A stretch of DNA of 64,000 bases, from contig NZ_CP096882.1 in assembly GCF_023273875.1 (NCBI RefSeq), positions 3,782,001-3,846,000 of the forward strand, read 5' to 3'. The number at the start of each line of letters is the position of its first letter. Position 1 is the stretch's first letter. The translations under genes were made by a program, and so were the position numbers. Below, one piece after another: positions 1 through 8,157 of this stretch. The notes below the pieces were generated by a model. It was not told the origin of the DNA. It saw nothing but the letters and a program-made list of their open reading frames with translations, and ran no database searches. This stretch comes from Pseudarthrobacter sp. SSS035 (GTDB lineage Bacteria > Actinomycetota > Actinomycetes > Actinomycetales > Micrococcaceae).

Positions 1-2
1 CC

Positions 3-1013
3 CTCGCAGACCGCAGGGGGCAGCGGCCCGTACTTCTGGTGGCGGCGGTGCTCAACACTTTGGCTGTCCTGGCCCTGATCGGGACGGCTTGGGCTGCGCC
101 CGAAGCCGGGTCTTTTCCCGTGGCCCTGATCGCCGCCGCATTCCTTGCTGGGGCCAGCTGTCCGCAGGTAGGGCCGCTGGCCAGGGTGCGCTGGATGGCG
201 CTCACCTCGCGGGGCAAGGGAGCGAAGGGCGGCAGGGATCTGGACACGGCCCTGTCGTACGAAGGCACGGCTGATGAGCTGACGTTCGTGCTGGGACCGG
301 CTCTGGTGGGTATCCTGGCCAGCCTGGTGGCCCCTTGGCTGCCGTTGGCCTTGGCCGCAGCCATTACCATCACGCTAGTGCCCGCCTTTGCCGTGCACTC
401 CACGCACAAGGCGGTTCCCCTGAACCGGGGCTCGGCAGCTTCGCGCAAGGCTGCGAGGATTCCTGCTGTCGTCGCACTGCCCGTCCTGGCGATGGTGGCC
501 ATGGGCACTTTCTTCGGGTCCGCCCAGACTGCTTTGAGCTCCTTCTCCGCCAGTTTCGCCACCTCGGAAATCGCCGGACTGCTGTATGCGGTCATGGGAC
601 TGAGTTCGGCCGCCGCAGCCCTGTCCGTGGCGTACTGGCCCCAGCGCTTCGCTCCCGCCGCCCGGTGGCTGGTCAGCTCGGCACTCATGACGGTGCTCGC
701 GTTGCTGCTGCTGGTGCCCGGATCGTTGGGCGGCATGATTGCGGTGCTTCTGGTCCTGGGATTGCCCGTGGGCCCCGTGATGGTCACAGTCTTCGCGATC
801 GGAGGCCTGGTGGCGCCGGTGGAAAGGCTGGGCACTGTGATGACAGCTCTGGCAAGCGGGATCGTGGCGGGTACCGCACTGGGGGCCGCCGTTGGTGGCC
901 AGCTGGCGCAGGCCCACGGCTACCACGCCGCCTTCATTGTGCCTGTGATTGCCGCCGGCGGCCTGCTGGTGCTTGGTGCCGCGGCCGCCGTCATTCTCCG
1001 CAAACGCCACTGA
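3..1013 (+). CDS. MFS transporter, 5' end outside the window
   Basis: This is the C-terminal part of a major facilitator superfamily permease; the reading frame is open from the first bases of the window, so the true start lies upstream. The first visible residues, LADRRGQRPVLL, match MFS motif A in the loop between helices 2 and 3. About ten hydrophobic segments follow, ending in a short basic tail (RKRH). The substrate cannot be read from the sequence; small drug-efflux type MFS proteins have this look. It converges on the IclR gene that ends at 1057. About 336 residues are visible, so only the first two helices are probably missing. Confidence 0.85.
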   Translation, partial: LADRRGQRPVLLVAAVLNTLAVLALIGTAWAAPEAGSFPVALIAAAFLAGASCPQVGPLARVRWMALTSRGKGAKGGRDLDTALSYEGTADELTFVLGPALVGILASLVAPWLPLALAAAITITLVPAFAVHSTHKAVPLNRGSAASRKAARIPAVVALPVLAMVAMGTFFGSAQTALSSFSASFATSEIAGLLYAVMGLSSAAAALSVAYWPQRFAPAARWLVSSALMTVLALLLLVPGSLGGMIAVLLVLGLPVGPVMVTVFAIGGLVAPVERLGTVMTALASGIVAGTALGAAVGGQLAQAHGYHAAFIVPVIAAGGLLVLGAAAAVILRKRH

Positions 1014-1056
1014 TCGACGCCGGGTGCTGGTCATGGCCAGACGGCGTGTGCAATGG

Positions 1057-1782
1057 TCAGCCCAGCTGGGCCTGAATGCGCGCGGCGCCCGCCATCAGCG
1101 CAGCGGCGATTTCGTCCGGATTCTGGGCTGCCCGGATATAGACGACGGCCAGCGCGGCTGGCCGGCCGGCAGGGACCCTGACCGGAACTGCCACGGAGGA
1201 GACCCCGGCGATGACTTCATCGTGGCTGGCGGCATAGCCCAGCTGCCGCGCGGTTCCCGCCTCGGGCCGGTAGGGGATTCCCGGGGCTGCCGCATGCCAC
1301 TCAGGTGCTGAATAGGCGGACTGGATCGCAATGCCGGGGGCACCCGCGCTTATGGGATGCCGGGAGCCGGGGTGCTGGACGATGGCGGCCCCGGTATGCC
1401 GCGGGTCCACGGTGACCAGCGTGACACAGTCATCGCGGTCCCAGACGGCCACAAAGGCACTCATGGTCAGGGAGTTCGCGAGTTGCGTCAGTTCCGGCAG
1501 CGCCGCCGTCTGCAGGTTGCGGGCAACCCCCCGCGCCAGGACAGCCAGCCCGGGCCCCGGCTGGACTCTGCCCGCGTCATCGCGCACCAGCAAGGAGTGA
1601 TCCTCCAGGGTCCGCAGGATCCGGTAGGCCACGGAACGGTGAACCCCCATGGCGTCGGCAAGTTCCGCAATGGTCAAGGGAGTCTCCGCGGCCGCCAGGA
1701 TTTCCAGCGCACGGATTCCGCGCGACAGGGTCTGGGACGGCGAAGCCTGAGCTGCTCCGGCGGGGACTGCGGTGGGCGTCAT
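1057..1782 (-). CDS. IclR family transcriptional regulator
   Basis: A 241-residue DNA-binding regulator. An N-terminal winged helix-turn-helix (about residues 20-80, with TIAELADAMGVHRSVAYRIL as recognition region) is followed by an IclR effector domain. It is divergent from the MHS-family transporter at 2085, and the space between them holds two pairs of direct repeats (1851-1932), so it most likely controls that transporter and itself. The start is supported by a TAGGAT hexamer at 1789-1794, six bases before the ATG, suggesting a leaderless mRNA. IclR proteins of this kind often sense aromatic or small organic acids; the effector here is unknown. Confidence 0.88.
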   Translation of the reverse strand: MTPTAVPAGAAQASPSQTLSRGIRALEILAAAETPLTIAELADAMGVHRSVAYRILRTLEDHSLLVRDDAGRVQPGPGLAVLARGVARNLQTAALPELTQLANSLTMSAFVAVWDRDDCVTLVTVDPRHTGAAIVQHPGSRHPISAGAPGIAIQSAYSAPEWHAAAPGIPYRPEAGTARQLGYAASHDEVIAGVSSVAVPVRVPAGRPAALAVVYIRAAQNPDEIAAALMAGAARIQAQLG

Positions 1783-1788
1783 GGTCCC

Positions 1789-1794
1789 ATCCTA
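1789..1794 (-). promoter_or_regulatory. -10 box of the iclR gene (leaderless start)
   Basis: TAGGAT read on the minus strand, with a 6-nt gap to the ATG at 1782. This spacing puts transcription start at or next to the start codon, and no Shine-Dalgarno sequence is present. Confidence 0.5.
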
Positions 1795-1850
1795 GGCGGC
1801 TGCACGGGCGCTGCCCGGGTGCCGTGACGGTGCTTCCCTCACCAGGACTG

Positions 1851-1932
1851 TGTGCGGATTTCGAAAAGCTCTGTGCTGATTCCGAAAAGGAAGTTCAACT
1901 ATGGAACTGACTCGCGTCAACTATGGAACTGA
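1851..1932. promoter_or_regulatory. Operator region with two sets of tandem direct repeats
   Basis: Two repeat pairs lie in the 302-bp gap between the iclR gene and the transporter. Pair A: TGTGCGGATTTCGAAAAG (1851-1868) and TGTGCTGATTCCGAAAAG (1872-1889), period 21 bp. Pair B: TCAACTATGGAACTGA at 1895-1910 and again at 1917-1932, period 22 bp. Both periods are two helical turns, as expected for a protein binding one face of DNA. Read on the other strand, pair A contains TTCGA-N4-CGCAC, which resembles sites of IclR-type regulators of aromatic catabolism such as PcaR. Assignment to the neighbouring IclR protein is inference. Confidence 0.6.
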
Positions 1933-2084
1933 TCCGTGCGGAGAATCAAGAAAAAATAGTGCGTTTCATCACATCTTCGCGTAACGTCATACTAACTGAC
2001 CGTTCGATCAGTAAATCGGACGGCCTAAATCCACCGTCGGCAGCCGTTATCCCCAACCAGGCTGCCCCAAGCCACGGAGTTCCA

Positions 2085-3419
2085 ATGACCGAAACTTCAC
2101 GCGTCGATTCCGAGGCGGGCCCGAGCAGCAAGCACGAGGAACGCAAGGTCCTCGCAGCAACGCTGGTCGGCACCACCATCGAGTGGTACGACTTCTTCAT
2201 CTTCGCCCAACTGACGGGTACCCTGCTGTCCCCGCTGTTCCTGGCTCCGCTGAACGAATCCAATCCGGGCCTGGCCCAGATCCTGTCCTTCGCGCTGATC
2301 GGCATCAGCTTCCTGTTCCGCCCGCTGGGTGCAGTGGTTGCCGGCCACCTCGGTGACCGGCTCGGACGCAAGGCCATGTTGGTCTTCACCCTCCTGATGA
2401 TGGGCGCAGCCACCTCTCTGATCGGCATGCTGCCGACCTACGCGCAGATCGGCGTCTGGGCCCCCATCTTGCTGATCATCCTCCGCATTGCCCAGGGCTT
2501 CTCCGCCGGCGGTGAATGGGGCGGCGCTGCCCTGATGGCAGTGGAGCACGCCCCCAAGAGCCGGCGCGGCGTGTTCGGCGCGTACCCGCAGATCGGCGTC
2601 CCGGTCGGCATGATCCTGGCCACCGGCCTGCTCTTCATACTCAACTCGAACATGTCCAAGGAAGACTTTGCTTCGTGGGGCTGGCGCGTTCCGTTCCTGC
2701 TGTCCATCGTGCTGATTGTGGTGGGATACCTGATCCGGCGGGCCGTGGCCGAGAGCCCAGTCTTCCAGGAGATGGCGGCCCGAAAGGCCGAAAGCAGGGC
2801 GCCGCTCAGCGAGCTCATTCGTAGCCACAAGAGGCCAGTCCTCTACTCGACCATGATCTTCATCGCCAACAATGCCGCTGGCTACCTGTTGATCGCTTTC
2901 TTCATCTCCTACGCCACCAGGACGCTGAAGATGCCGGTCCCGGAAATCCTGCTCGCCACCACCCTCGCCTCCTTCGGCTGGCTGATCTTCACGCTCGCCG
3001 GCGGCTGGCTCTCAGACCGGATCGGCCGGGTCAAGACGTTCCTGATCGGGTATGCGATCATCTTCGTCTGGATGATCCCGATGTTTGCCCTGATCGACAC
3101 CAGGAATATCTGGCTCTACGGCGTGGCGCTCTTCGTCCTGACCATCGGACTCGGTCTCTCATACGGCCCCATGTCGGCGATGTACGCCGAGATGTTCCCG
3201 GCCAATGTCCGCTACTCGGGCATCTCCATCGGGTACGCGTTCGGTGCGATCCTGGGTGGTGCCTTCGCCGCAACCATTGCCGAGACGCTGCTGCAGAGCA
3301 CCAAATGGACCGGATCCATCGGCATCTACATCATGATCCTGTGCGTGATTTCGGCTGTCGGGGTTGTGCTTGCCAAGGAGACGAAGGGCAACCCGCTCGG
3401 CGTCAGCAGCCACCACTAA
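2085..3419 (+). CDS. MHS-family metabolite:proton symporter (MFS)
   Basis: A 444-residue, 12-helix permease of the metabolite:H+ symporter family (ProP/KgtP/ShiA/PcaT type), which imports organic acids or osmolytes with protons. The signature TTIEWYDFFIF after a hydrophilic N-terminus, and GDRLGRKAM in loop 2-3, identify it. The open frame extends upstream to 1923, but the ATG at 2085 is preferred: GGAG at 2076-2079 gives five bases of spacing and the family start sits there. The upstream in-frame residues overlap the operator repeats, which argues against the longer form. Divergence from an IclR regulator suggests a catabolic substrate. Confidence 0.9.
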   Translation: MTETSRVDSEAGPSSKHEERKVLAATLVGTTIEWYDFFIFAQLTGTLLSPLFLAPLNESNPGLAQILSFALIGISFLFRPLGAVVAGHLGDRLGRKAMLVFTLLMMGAATSLIGMLPTYAQIGVWAPILLIILRIAQGFSAGGEWGGAALMAVEHAPKSRRGVFGAYPQIGVPVGMILATGLLFILNSNMSKEDFASWGWRVPFLLSIVLIVVGYLIRRAVAESPVFQEMAARKAESRAPLSELIRSHKRPVLYSTMIFIANNAAGYLLIAFFISYATRTLKMPVPEILLATTLASFGWLIFTLAGGWLSDRIGRVKTFLIGYAIIFVWMIPMFALIDTRNIWLYGVALFVLTIGLGLSYGPMSAMYAEMFPANVRYSGISIGYAFGAILGGAFAATIAETLLQSTKWTGSIGIYIMILCVISAVGVVLAKETKGNPLGVSSHH

Positions 3420-3436
3420 AGTTGTACGCATCGTAG

Positions 3437-3474
3437 AACGGCGGGTTCGGGCCATCTGGCCTGGACCCGCCGTT
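3437..3474. terminator. Bidirectional terminator hairpin
   Basis: AACGGCGGGT (3437-3446) pairs with ACCCGCCGTT (3465-3474), with further pairing inside the loop. It lies between the convergent transporter and phosphoribosyltransferase genes. Confidence 0.65.
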
Positions 3475-3505
3475 TGGCTTTCCGGGCCCGGTGTTGCCGT
3501 CGGGC

Positions 3506-4153
3506 CTACTGGTTCAGCAGGCTGATGGCGTCCTCATCGGCCAATTGTTCGAAGTGCCGGTAGAAGCTGCCAACGGCGCGGAACTTGCCCGGCAGATGCA
3601 GGCACAGCACGGCGTCGCACACCCGCGACACGGCCGTGTAGGCTTCCACCGAACCCACCGGCGCTGCGGCGACGACCCGTGCCGCACCACCGGAACGGGC
3701 TGCCTCGGCGGCAGCGCGCATGGTGGCTCCGGTGGCCAGGCCGTCGTCGAGCAGTAGAACTGTTTGACCGGTGAGGTCGTTGCTGATCCCCGGGTAAGTC
3801 GCGGCCCGGCGGAGCAGCTCGGCCCTCTCGCGTTTCTCCACTTCGTCCAGCCACTCCTGGCGGACGCCGTGGTCCAGAATGCGGGTGATCAAGGGACGGT
3901 TGAGCAGGCGCACTATCCGGCCTCGCGACCAGGCCAGCGCACCGAACGCTGTTTCGTCGTGGCCGGGGATGCCGAGTTTCCGGACCAGAACGGCGCCGAG
4001 TGGCAGGTACAGGGCCTTGGCAGCCGCGGCGGCCACAGGGATGCCGCCGCGGGCCAGCCCCAGGACGATGGTGTCGGGGCGTTCCCGGAACTGCGTGAGC
4101 ACCGCCGCCAGCCGTTCACCGGCATCGGTGCGGTCTTCAAAACGCGTGCTCAT
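3506..4153 (-). CDS. Phosphoribosyltransferase domain protein
   Basis: A 215-residue cytosolic protein with a type I phosphoribosyltransferase fold. The PRPP-binding loop is VLLLDDGLATGATMRAA near residue 120, with the two acidic residues followed by GATGAT-like glycine/threonine residues. The N-terminal ARGGIPVAAAAAKAL segment is typical of the stand-alone PRTase family often found beside stress genes, whose substrate is not established. The start at 4153 (MSTRFEDR) is preferred over 4180 because GGAGAGGG lies directly upstream. Nothing nearby indicates a nucleotide salvage pathway. Confidence 0.85.
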   Translation of the reverse strand: MSTRFEDRTDAGERLAAVLTQFRERPDTIVLGLARGGIPVAAAAAKALYLPLGAVLVRKLGIPGHDETAFGALAWSRGRIVRLLNRPLITRILDHGVRQEWLDEVEKRERAELLRRAATYPGISNDLTGQTVLLLDDGLATGATMRAAAEAARSGGAARVVAAAPVGSVEAYTAVSRVCDAVLCLHLPGKFRAVGSFYRHFEQLADEDAISLLNQ

Positions 4154-4244
4154 TGTTCCCTCTCCGGCTGTCTCCGCCACGCTTCCAGCCTACCTTCTGC
4201 TGCCGCGCCGGGAACCGGGGATACTTCCTCCCACTGCTGCTCAG

Positions 4245-4911
4245 TTACGGGAGGGCGGCGGTAACAGCCTTGGTGATTTCCTGGATCACCACAGTCCGTT
4301 CAGGGATGTCGCTCAGGTCGGCACCCTTCGTTAAAACCACCAGCACGTAGCTGCCGGAGGACATCGAGAGGACGGCGGCGTCGTGGAGTTCGTTATCGAG
4401 CAGCCCGTATTTGTGGAAGACGGTGACCCCGTCCGGAACTGCGGCCGGAATGAGGTTTTCGTAGTTGGTGTCCTGCATGTAGGACAGGAGCTGCTCCGTA
4501 TGCTCCTGGTCCAGGAGCCGGCCCTCGAACAGTTCCGCCAGGATATGGGCCATCTCGGGCGGTCGAAAGCGTATTCACCTGGAACTCCGAAGAGAACGCG
4601 CCCAGCCGATCATCGAGGGACGCTGAACCCTCCTCCACGAGGTGGTAATAGGCCGCGGCGGTCAGGATCTTGGCCGTGCTCGCTGCCTCGAACGGTTACT
4701 CCACTCCGTACTGGTGCACGTCCCCGCCGTCGGTAGCCATCAGCGCAACACCCACCTGGTACTGGCTGTTTGGCGCCGTTGATGGCATCGATGGCTGCGT
4801 CCAGGCCCGCGTCAATCGGGGCGGAGCTTGCAAAGGTGTCGATGCCAATTGATGTGCGCGATGCCGCACCCTGCACGGGCCGGGCAGGCGCCAGTACGTA
4901 GGCGGCAGTGG
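4245..4911 (-). pseudogene. Decayed class A beta-lactamase-like serine hydrolase
   Basis: Pieces of one serine hydrolase are spread over three frames. The N-terminal piece (AYVLAPARPVQGAASRTS, about 4900-4775) shifts frame near 4775 into VALMATDGGDVHQYGVE, then meets an in-frame TAA immediately before PFEAASTAKILTAAAYYHL. STAK is the SxxK nucleophile motif. After SSEFQVNT (about 4575) the frame changes again, and roughly 50 residues expected there, including the SDN-type motif, appear missing. The C-terminal piece (4245-4553) is intact and carries HKYG as the KTG-like triad. No start codon with a signal peptide remains. At least two frameshifts, one stop and one deletion make this a clear pseudogene. 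Confidence 0.8.
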
Positions 4912-5757
4912 TCAGACCCCTAGGAAAGCGATGGCGCCCTGTTTGAACGCGCGGCTGGTGATGGCGTTGGTGTGGTTTCGCCCGGGCAACGTCAGCTGTT
5001 CAGCCATGGACCCTGCCCGGATTCCGAGTTCGGCAAGCTGCGGCATGGTGGCCGCACGTTCATCCTGGTCGCCGGCCACAAGAAGCATCGGCATGTGGGG
5101 AACGGCTTCGGCAGGATCGAAGGGCTCGGCCTTGATGGCATCCACAAGGGACAGCAGCGCGAAGATGTTGTTGCTCGGCAGGAGCATGGCCATCTTGAGC
5201 AGGCCGGCCGTTGACCCGTCCGCGATGGGGGTTCCGTCTGCGAGGTAGTTCTGGGCGGCGATGAGGTCAAAGGCTGCCAGCGGATCGGCGATGTTCGGTC
5301 CGCCCAGGACCAGGCGGTGGACGATCTCGGGCTGGGTGGCGCCGAATTCCCAGGCGAGCCGGGCGCCCAGCGAATAGCCCACAACGTCCATCCCGCTAGT
5401 GGGGTCACCGTCGTGCAATGGCCGCACGCCGGCGTCGAACGCTATCTGCAGCAGATCTGCGCGGATCCGGCTGGGGGAGTAGGAGTCCATGTCTTCGGGG
5501 GCGCCGCTGCGGCCGTGTCCTGGCAGGTCCACGGTGATGACGCGGCGGCCAGCCGCCAGCAGGGCCGCCACCCAGCCGGTGTCATGCCAGTTGAGCTTGC
5601 TGGAAGAGGAGAAGCCGTGCAGCAGCAGCACAGGGCGCAGTCCGGCGTCGTTCTGGGGGTCGTGCACCTCCACAAAAAGTTGGGGGTCCGTGCCCTCAAC
5701 GGTGTGGGAATGCATCTCGCCGGTGTGCCTGCCGCTCATGGTGTCAGTCCTCATCAA
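4912..5757 (-). CDS. Alpha/beta hydrolase (AcoC-like)
   Basis: A 281-residue alpha/beta-hydrolase. HGFSSSS forms the oxyanion region near residue 48, GYSLG carries the nucleophile serine near residue 128, GDQDE the acid and GRNHTN the catalytic histidine near the C-terminus. It overlaps the end of a truncated lipoyl-domain frame (5744-5950). In acetoin-type 2-oxo acid dehydrogenase systems the E2 component AcoC combines a lipoyl domain with this fold, so this gene may once have belonged to such an operon. MSGRHTG (5739) is an alternative start. The enzyme itself looks intact; its present substrate is unknown. Confidence 0.82.
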   Translation of the reverse strand: MMRTDTMSGRHTGEMHSHTVEGTDPQLFVEVHDPQNDAGLRPVLLLHGFSSSSKLNWHDTGWVAALLAAGRRVITVDLPGHGRSGAPEDMDSYSPSRIRADLLQIAFDAGVRPLHDGDPTSGMDVVGYSLGARLAWEFGATQPEIVHRLVLGGPNIADPLAAFDLIAAQNYLADGTPIADGSTAGLLKMAMLLPSNNIFALLSLVDAIKAEPFDPAEAVPHMPMLLVAGDQDERAATMPQLAELGIRAGSMAEQLTLPGRNHTNAITSRAFKQGAIAFLGV

Positions 5758-5950
5758 GTACGGCGCTCAGGCGGACCCGGCGCGTCGGTGCCTCGTCCTT
5801 CGGGACCGTGCCCACGATTCCGGCGGTGTTGTCCGGCACCTCGAACACGATCAGGGGTTCGCCGACATTGATCCTGTCGCCTGCCCCACCGAAGATACGG
5901 ACCACTTTACCTGCCTGCGGACTGGGCAGTTCAACAGCGGATTTGAGGGC
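5744..5950 (-). pseudogene. Truncated lipoyl-domain protein remnant
   Basis: An open stretch of 68 codons with a stop at 5744-5746 encodes the C-terminal half of a biotin/lipoyl domain. It starts at ALKSAVELPSPQAGKV, just where the DKA/DKS lipoyl-lysine hairpin should be, and continues through GDRINVGEPLIVFEVP to DEAPTRRVRLSAVLDED. A TGA stands directly before the first residue (5951-5953) and no start codon remains. The upstream half of the domain, and any E1 genes that would precede it, are absent; the amino acid permease gene ends 22 bp away. This is a deletion scar of a 2-oxo acid dehydrogenase-type operon. Confidence 0.75.
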
Positions 5951-5972
5951 TCATGACGACATCTGCTGCCAA

Positions 5973-7352
5973 CTACATTGGCTGGCGATCGCGCGTGGTC
6001 AGCCGGGCGCCGAGCCAGCACGCCGCCGCGAGACAGGCGACCAGAACGAACGTGCTCAGCAGCTGTCCGCGGCTGCTATCCGCGCTGAAGCCGACGGCGA
6101 AGATCAGGCCCAGGAGGACCAATCCGAAGATAGTCAGGCCCGGGAAACCCTTCATCCGCAGCGGAAGTTCGGCACCTTCCCGGTCCGCCCGGCGCCGGAG
6201 GATCAGCTGCGAAACAAGGGCCGTGCCCCAGACCACCAGGCACGTGGATCCGACCAGCTGGAACAAGGCCGGCAGGATCCGGTCCGGGAACAGCAGCTCC
6301 AGAACCGTGGCGAAGAAACCGAACGCCACCGACACGCCTACGGCGATCATCGGCACGCTGGCGCCGCTGAGCCTGGCCAGGAACCCGGGAGCCTCGCCGC
6401 GTTCGGCGAGCGAGTACACCATGCGGGACGCGCCGTAGAGGTTGGCGTTCAGTGCCGAGAGAAGCGCGACGACGGCAACGAGGGTGATCGCCGTGCCGGC
6501 GCCCGGGATCCGGGCCGCGTCGAGCACGCCGGCAAATGGCGAGGCGAGTCCTTCGGAGGAGACCGGCAGGACGGCCGCGATGACAAAAACCGACCCGATG
6601 TAGAAGACCAGGATGCGCCACAACACCGTCCGGATCGCCTTGCCCACACTGTGCTCCGGGTCCTCCGTTTCCGCGGCGGCCACGGCCACGATCTCGGTTC
6701 CGCCGAAGGCAAAGATCACCACGAACAATGCCGTGGCGATTCCGCCAAGCCCGGCGGGGGCAAAATCAGTGGTGATGTTAGCGAGTCCAGGCGAAGCTAC
6801 GTCGGGCAGGAGGCCCAGCAGCAGGGCCGCCCCCACGGCCAGGAACGCCACAATGGCGGCAACCTTCAGGATGGCGAACCAGAATTCGAACTCGCCGAAG
6901 TTCTTGACGCCCGTGAGGTTGATGGCCGTAAACACAACCATAAAGATGAGTGCCAGGGCCCAGACGGGGATAACCGGCCAGACGGAGAACAGCAGGCCCG
7001 CTGCGCCCAGGGCTTCCGCGGCGATGACCACCACCAGCTGGAGCCACCACAGCCAGCCCACCGCAGCGCCGGCGGTTTTTCCGAGCGCCCGCTCGGCGTA
7101 GACGGAGAACGCGCCGCTGGTGGGATTCGCAGCGGCCATCTCGCCCAGCGCCCACATCACCAGGATGATGAGCGTCCCGGCGACCAGGTACGAGATCAGC
7201 ACGGCGGGCCCCGCGGCCTGGATTCCGGCCCCCGAACCCAGGAACAGGCCGGCGCCGATGGCGCTGCCCAGTCCCATCATGGTGAGCTGCCGGGGTTTCA
7301 TGGTGTGGCCGAGGTGGGATTCCGGCCGCACTGCCGTGGACTTCGATGTCAT
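5973..7352 (-). CDS. APC-family amino acid permease
   Basis: A 459-residue, 12-helix amino acid/proton symporter of the AAT (aroP/lysP/gabP-like) branch. The first helix motif MMGLGSAIGAGLFLGSG holds the unwound substrate-binding stretch GSAIGAG, and FAFGGTEIVAVAAAETEDP is the helix 6 signature. The start at 7352 (MTSKSTAV) has AAGAAGG about nine bases upstream; an open frame extends to 7400 without support. It is divergent from an Lrp/AsnC regulator, a common pairing in which the regulator controls uptake of its effector amino acid. Specificity cannot be told from the sequence. Confidence 0.9.
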   Translation of the reverse strand: MTSKSTAVRPESHLGHTMKPRQLTMMGLGSAIGAGLFLGSGAGIQAAGPAVLISYLVAGTLIILVMWALGEMAAANPTSGAFSVYAERALGKTAGAAVGWLWWLQLVVVIAAEALGAAGLLFSVWPVIPVWALALIFMVVFTAINLTGVKNFGEFEFWFAILKVAAIVAFLAVGAALLLGLLPDVASPGLANITTDFAPAGLGGIATALFVVIFAFGGTEIVAVAAAETEDPEHSVGKAIRTVLWRILVFYIGSVFVIAAVLPVSSEGLASPFAGVLDAARIPGAGTAITLVAVVALLSALNANLYGASRMVYSLAERGEAPGFLARLSGASVPMIAVGVSVAFGFFATVLELLFPDRILPALFQLVGSTCLVVWGTALVSQLILRRRADREGAELPLRMKGFPGLTIFGLVLLGLIFAVGFSADSSRGQLLSTFVLVACLAAACWLGARLTTRDRQPM

Positions 7353-7526
7353 GCCTGAGAACCTTCTTGGGGTTGGGGTTGGTGCCCCCGCGGGGACCAC
7401 TTGAATTTACCGCCTAAGTCGCTGCCCGCGGGCAACGGTTGTGGAACGATGGTGGCACTTTGAGTCACTAGGACGACTATTGGCTAGCAACTTGCTTACC
7501 CCATGGCGGTGCATGAAGGAGATTGT

Positions 7527-8006
7527 ATGAACGTGGATACCCTGGATGCCAAAATTGTCCGATTCTTTACTGACACTCCGCGGGGCTCGGTGCTGGAGGC
7601 CTCGAGGGTCCTGGGCGTCGCCCGCGCCACCGTCCAATCGCGGCTGGACAGGATGGCGGAGGCCGGCGTAATCAGCTCGTGGGTGCCCCGGCCTGACCCG
7701 GCAAGATTCGGCTTCCCGGTGGTGGCCTTCTGCTCACTGACCATCAACCAGGACCTGGGCCACGGTGCGGTTGCCGAGGCGCTGGCCGCGATCCCGGAAC
7801 TGATCGAGGTCCACACCGTTTCGGGCAGTTCGGACCTTATGGCGAGGATCGCCGCGCGGTCCAATCCGGACCTGCAGCGTGTTCTGGATGCGATGATCGC
7901 CACCAGAACCGTGCTCCGCGCGTCGTCCGTGATTGTCCTCAACACCCATTTCCAGGGCAGGACGCTGAACCTGCTCGAAGCCGCGGCCGCCAGGCCGCCG
8001 GAGTAA
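7527..8006 (+). CDS. Lrp/AsnC family transcriptional regulator
   Basis: A 159-residue feast/famine regulator. The N-terminal helix-turn-helix covers about residues 20-50 (ASRVLGVARATVQSRLDRM) and is followed by the RAM effector/oligomerisation domain with VVAFCSLTINQ and VHTVSGSSDLMARI. The start at 7527 has AAGGAGA correctly placed; an upstream ATG at 7503 lacks this. It stands back to back with the amino acid permease at 7352, the probable target. The effector is probably an amino acid carried by that permease (inference). Confidence 0.88.
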   Translation: MNVDTLDAKIVRFFTDTPRGSVLEASRVLGVARATVQSRLDRMAEAGVISSWVPRPDPARFGFPVVAFCSLTINQDLGHGAVAEALAAIPELIEVHTVSGSSDLMARIAARSNPDLQRVLDAMIATRTVLRASSVIVLNTHFQGRTLNLLEAAAARPPE

Positions 8007-8093
8007 GGTCTCCGGGGACCCGCCCAAGGAGCCTTCGTCCAGTCGCGCGGAGCGGCGAAACATTTTGAATCAGAGGAAGGTGGCCGTAGAATC

Positions 8094-8118
8094 AGTTCTA
8101 GTCAAAATGACTATAACT
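8094..8118. promoter_or_regulatory. Palindromic NrtR-type operator
   Basis: AGTTcTAGTCA (8094-8104) and TGACTAtAACT (8108-8118) form inverted arms around AAA, with one mismatched pair in 11. It sits 40 bp upstream of the Nudix regulator that opens the NAD operon. NrtR regulators are known to bind palindromes upstream of NAD genes; recognition of this exact site by the adjacent protein is inferred. Confidence 0.75.
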
Positions 8119-8157
8119 AATTGATGGCAATGAAGCACAGGAGCAGGGAGCGGGTGA

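Noticed and set aside
5808..7358. Long 516-codon open frame on the plus strand
   Set aside because: It is the antisense shadow of the amino acid permease; its translation is low-complexity Gln/Asp/Gly/Arg and matches nothing.
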